Assembly: GCA_938009235.1 (NCBI GenBank)
Contig: CALLIK010000003.1
Coordinates: 1 to 64,000, forward strand
From: an uncultured Caulobacterales bacterium
GTDB lineage: Bacteria; Pseudomonadota; Alphaproteobacteria; Caulobacterales; Maricaulaceae
Direction: 5' to 3'
DNA: 64,000 nt
Part shown: positions 60,889-64,000 of the stretch, piece by piece
Layout: the number at the start of each line of letters is the position of its first letter
Numbering within the stretch: position 1 is the first letter of the stretch
Program-made: the position numbers and the translations under genes
Notes under the pieces: model-generated
Told to the model about the DNA's origin: nothing
The model's database searches: none
Seen by the model: only the letters and a program-made list of their open reading frames with translations

Positions 60889-60919
60889 AAAAAAACCGCT
60901 GCCTATTAGGGCAACGGTT
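60889..60919 (-). terminator. Rho-independent terminator of etfBA
   Basis: On the minus strand AACCGTTGCC, 6-nt loop, GGCAGCGGTT, then TTTTT. Ten paired positions including one G-T, 27 bp after the etfA stop. The strongest terminator in the window. Confidence 0.9.
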
Positions 60920-60945
60920 TGTAATCAAGTCGGTGGTGAAAGGGC

Positions 60946-61887
60946 TTAGTAGCCAGCTTTCTCCAACTCGGCTTCGAACTCAGGCAGAGCCTTGAACAGG
61001 TCAGCAACGAGTCCGTAATCAGCAACAGTAAAGATTGGTGCGTCTTCGTCTTTGTTAATTGCGGCGATAACTTTGGAATCTTTCATCCCTGCCAAATGCT
61101 GGATCGCGCCCGAAATACCGACGGCGATATAAAGCGCTGGCGCAACGGCTTTACCCGTTTGGCCGACTTGCCAATCATTCGGAACAAATCCCGCATCAAC
61201 GGCGGCGCGTGATGCACCCATCGCTGCGCCGAGCTTGTCTGCGATACCTTCGAGTAATTTGAAGTTCTCACCAGAGCCCATACCGCGGCCACCAGAGATG
61301 ACGACTTTTGCGGCGGTCAATTCAGGACGGTCCGATTTGGACAATTCTTCGCCGACATATTCAGACTTTAGCGCGCCAAGGCCCGCATCTGATTCAGACG
61401 TAGAGGCTGATCCGCCTTCGCCTGCTGCTGGGAACGCGGTTGCGCGAACTGTGACGACTTTTTTGCTGTCTGTCGATTGCACAGTCGCCATGGCGTTACC
61501 GGCATAGATCGGACGTACAAATGTGTCCGCGCTCTCAACGCCTGTGATGGAAGAGATTTGCTGGACGTCTAATTTTGCGGCGACGCGCGGCATGTAGTTC
61601 TTATGTGTTGTTGTGTCTGGCGACAGAACCGCATCGTAATTGCCCATGAGGCCAACGACGACAGTTTCCATAGCTTCGGCCAATTGACGCTCAAGGCTAG
61701 CATGGTCGACGCCGATGACGGCGCGGACGCCATCAATTTTGGCAGCAGCCGCCATAACGGCTTTCACGTCTTTACCCGCGACGAGGATGTCGATGTCGCC
61801 ACCCATTTTGGCGGCAGCGGAGACAGTTTTGTGTGTCGCGTCTTTCAACGAGACATTATCATGTTCTGCGATAACGAGGACAGCCAT
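60946..61887 (-). CDS. etfA: Electron transfer flavoprotein alpha subunit
   Basis: 313 residues. The C-terminal FAD-binding domain has [85 protein letters not shown]. With EtfB it carries electrons from acyl-CoA and other dehydrogenases to ETF-ubiquinone oxidoreductase. The start overlaps the etfB stop by 1 base; an excellent terminator follows. Confidence 0.97.
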   Translation of the reverse strand: MAVLVIAEHDNVSLKDATHKTVSAAAKMGGDIDILVAGKDVKAVMAAAAKIDGVRAVIGVDHASLERQLAEAMETVVVGLMGNYDAVLSPDTTTHKNYMPRVAAKLDVQQISSITGVESADTFVRPIYAGNAMATVQSTDSKKVVTVRATAFPAAGEGGSASTSESDAGLGALKSEYVGEELSKSDRPELTAAKVVISGGRGMGSGENFKLLEGIADKLGAAMGASRAAVDAGFVPNDWQVGQTGKAVAPALYIAVGISGAIQHLAGMKDSKVIAAINKDEDAPIFTVADYGLVADLFKALPEFEAELEKAGY

Positions 61888-62636
61888 TAGATTACTCCTG
61901 CTTCGTTTTTCAATTTATCGACGAGCGCCGCAGCGTCTTCGACCTTGATGCCTGCCTTACGACCGGCAGGCTCTGTGACTTTCAACGTCTTGAGACGCGG
62001 AGTTGTGTCGACACCATAATCAGCTGGCGTTTTGGCCTCAATCGGCTTCTTCTTGGCTTTCATGATATTCGGGAGTGATGCGTAGCGAGGCTCGTTCAAG
62101 CGAAGGTCCGCTGTGACGAGGGCAGGCAATTGTAGCTTAACCGTTTGCAAACCGCCGTCGACTTCTTTGACAACGCTGATTGCGCCGCCTTCGATAGACA
62201 TTGAATTGGCAGCTGACCCAATTGGCCAGTCGAGAAGTGCCGCGAGCATTCCGCCCGTTGCACCGTAATCATTGTCGATGGCTTGTTTGCCCATGACAAC
62301 GAGTTCTGCACCTTCGGCGTCTGCGACGGCCTTCAGGATTTTAGCAATCGCGAGTGGCTCAAGGTCTTCGTCCGTTTGAACGTGAACACCGCGGTCCATG
62401 CCCATGGCAAGGCCAGTACGGATCGTTTCTTGCGCTTTCGCAGGTCCGATGGAGACAACGATGGTCTCTGTGGCTGTGCCAGCTTCTTGTAGACGCACAG
62501 CTTCTTCGACGGCGATTTCGTCAAATGGGTTCATGCTCATTTTGACATTGGACAGATCAACGCCAGATTGGTCGGCTTTAACCCGAGCTTTGACGTTATA
62601 ATCAAGCACGCGCTTGACTGGGACCATAACCTTCAT
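61887..62636 (-). CDS. etfB: Electron transfer flavoprotein beta subunit
   Basis: 249 residues. [46 protein letters not shown] and the EtfB signature [27 protein letters not shown] (AMP site) are intact; it docks with partner dehydrogenases through the recognition loop. GGAG lies 8 bp upstream of the ATG. First gene of etfBA. Confidence 0.97.
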   Translation of the reverse strand: MKVMVPVKRVLDYNVKARVKADQSGVDLSNVKMSMNPFDEIAVEEAVRLQEAGTATETIVVSIGPAKAQETIRTGLAMGMDRGVHVQTDEDLEPLAIAKILKAVADAEGAELVVMGKQAIDNDYGATGGMLAALLDWPIGSAANSMSIEGGAISVVKEVDGGLQTVKLQLPALVTADLRLNEPRYASLPNIMKAKKKPIEAKTPADYGVDTTPRLKTLKVTEPAGRKAGIKVEDAAALVDKLKNEAGVI

Positions 62637-62814
62637 TGGAGACTCCGAAAAGTTGGAATAAATACTTGAATTTTATATGCGGGCTATAAGCTTAAATTTC
62701 AAGGTGCTGAGATGCGGCATCCCTAATAAGTCAGTCTACGTTTTTGCATGAACCTACACTGAGATGTTGGGTCCGATATTTCCACCTAGCAAAGATGTAA
62801 GGGGGTTGACGTCC

Positions 62815-62838
62815 GTGCGGGGAACATCATCCCCGCAC
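62815..62838 (-). terminator. Strong hairpin after the right-edge gene
   Basis: GTGCGGGGA, loop ACATCA, TCCCCGCAC: a perfect 9-bp GC-rich stem about 90 bp beyond the stop of the minus-strand gene at the right edge. There is no U-run on the minus strand; TTTT follows a few bases later on the plus strand. Terminator or stable mRNA 3' end. Confidence 0.45.
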
Positions 62839-62928
62839 CATAAGTTTTGATCAGCTCAATTCAGTGGCTTCGCCATTAGGCGTTGAGATCGTTGTCTAGG
62901 CCTTTAAAATCACGGAGAGTGACATGTA

Positions 62929-64000
62929 TTACGGAGTGTCATTTTCCTGACTGGCAGAAAATCCAAGTGTTTCAGGATCAACATCGTCGCCTTTACCTGT
63001 CATCAATGGCGCTAAGGCGAAGGGAGCGGGCGGTGTCGCTTCGATGGTGAGCGTACCCCCATTTTTTACAAAGTCACCAAAGGCTTCCGCTGTTTCAGAG
63101 TAGACTTCGCTTTGCAGCTCATTCTTCGCGGCCATTGCTGCGCCGAATGTTAGCATGCCGACTGAGCGTTTTAGACTTTTCTCGCTTTGGCCTGTCATTT
63201 CACTTGCGAGTTTTAGGCCGCGTTCGACTATTGAATTATCTTCTAGTGTGAACCGCATAGACCGCAGCTTCAGCGCGTCAAATGCGTCTGTTTGTGTGGG
63301 CGCTTGCCCCGCCTGTGACAGATCCTCTAACTTTGCGACCATTGCAGCAAGGCCTTCAGCTTCATATTCAAAATTTAGTCGGAGAGCATCTTTAATCACG
63401 AAGAGACCATCTGATACAGCCACACTGTCTTCTGATTTATTCAGACGTGTGATGGAGCTAGCTGACATTTCAAGCGTTTCAAAATTAAGAGCCTTAAGCA
63501 TGTCATAGGCTTGTTTGGAGTTTGGGTTGTCGCCCAAGGCAGGCTTGAGTGTTACCGTCATAGGGCTGAGGGTTTGTTTGGTTGTGATGACATCCCCTTT
63601 TTCAGTCGTGATACCTTCGATGCCATTGAAGTCGATCGTGAAGCCTTCAGAGTCCATGTCTAAATCACCGACGATGAGCTCGTCATAAGGTTTTTGGGCT
63701 ACGTTCAAGTTACCGAGAGCTTGGCCGACTGCGCCATTCGCCGACATATCGCCCGGAACCATCGCGTCGTTTCCGAGATATAAATTGCGAACCGTAAGGC
63801 CTGCGAAATCGACTATCATTTCTTGCCCGCCGTTGTTCCCTACATGGGTGATGTCTAGTTCACCCATCATCATGTCAGCTGTGCCCGATAGGTCTTCGCC
63901 TCTGTCTTCGCCCCATGCGACTGCAGATATAGTGGCCGTAAACGCGTCACTTTTGATTTTAGCGTCCGTAAATGACAACCCACGGAATCCGATGATGCCG
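62929..64000 (-). CDS. Hypothetical protein (5' end outside the window)
   Basis: At least 350 residues; the frame is open to the right edge (GFRGLSFTDAKIKSDAFTATI), so the true start is outside. The visible part alternates beta-strand-like segments with GDLDMDSEGFTIDFNGIEGITTEKGDV and later helices. This layout resembles large AsmA/YdgA-like envelope proteins but no motif proves it. The C-terminus ends APLMTGKGDDVDPETLGFSASQENDTP. Confidence 0.6.
   Translation of the reverse strand, partial: GIIGFRGLSFTDAKIKSDAFTATISAVAWGEDRGEDLSGTADMMMGELDITHVGNNGGQEMIVDFAGLTVRNLYLGNDAMVPGDMSANGAVGQALGNLNVAQKPYDELIVGDLDMDSEGFTIDFNGIEGITTEKGDVITTKQTLSPMTVTLKPALGDNPNSKQAYDMLKALNFETLEMSASSITRLNKSEDSVAVSDGLFVIKDALRLNFEYEAEGLAAMVAKLEDLSQAGQAPTQTDAFDALKLRSMRFTLEDNSIVERGLKLASEMTGQSEKSLKRSVGMLTFGAAMAAKNELQSEVYSETAEAFGDFVKNGGTLTIEATPPAPFALAPLMTGKGDDVDPETLGFSASQENDTP

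Overview
The window looks like chromosome of a marine alphaproteobacterium, most likely in the Hyphomonadaceae/Maricaulaceae/Robiginitomaculum neighbourhood. This is inferred from the rpmH-rnpA-yidC-engB-argB order, alphaproteobacterial housekeeping proteins, moderate base composition and dense coding; no rRNA is present to settle the genus. Gene density is high, and overlapping ATGA/TAATG junctions are common.

Layout. 0-6.5 kb: asparaginase-like fragment, TonB-domain protein, polA, a glycerophosphodiesterase lipoprotein, gpmA and a ribD reduced to its deaminase domain. 6.5-7.7 kb: a complete IS30-family element lying between the ribD remnant and a DUF11-repeat surface protein (7.7-10.9 kb) that itself seems to stop in mid-domain. 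11-15 kb: Tat-signal DUF885 protein, uridine kinase, serine dehydratase. 15-21.7 kb: a six-gene MoxR/DUF58/DUF4350/DUF4129/SpoIIM/RDD membrane operon. 21.9-26.8 kb: pabBC fusion plus pxpCBA (5-oxoprolinase) and a divergent TSUP permease. 26.8-28.6 kb: HI0933-type flavoprotein and a NUDIX hydrolase. 28.6-30 kb: AT-rich, gene-poor stretch with tandem repeats and an XRE regulator.

30.0-36.65 kb is the accessory core: a 6.6-kb integrative island inserted at the 3' end of tRNA-Ser(GGA). It is bounded by a 16-bp direct repeat and carries a P4-type tyrosine integrase, an AlpA-like regulator, two small unknown or HTH proteins, and an overlapping pair of reverse transcriptases. I interpret the pair as a DRT3-type (Drt3a + Drt3b) anti-phage system. 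The 425 bp between the second RT and the att site is non-coding, folds locally, has a -10-like box and contains ACACACA. It is the best candidate for the system's ncRNA and its template.

36.9-47.3 kb: N-formylglutamate amidohydrolase, msrA, a membrane protein, truA-fmt-def, a HAD nucleotidase, DUF1036 protein, argB, engB, yidC, rnpA and rpmH (rpmH is short and easily missed). 47.5-54 kb: a DUF547/TVP38/flavoprotein disulfide reductase operon, an orphan histidine kinase and gamma-glutamyltransferase. 54-58.4 kb: a 700-bp empty stretch, two unknown small secreted or membrane proteins, an etfA relic, an Lrp regulator divergent from a cysteine-synthase-like gene, and a DUF3703 protein. 58.4-64 kb: a YHYH-domain lipoprotein with a partner lipoprotein, etfBA with a strong terminator, and a protein running off the right edge.
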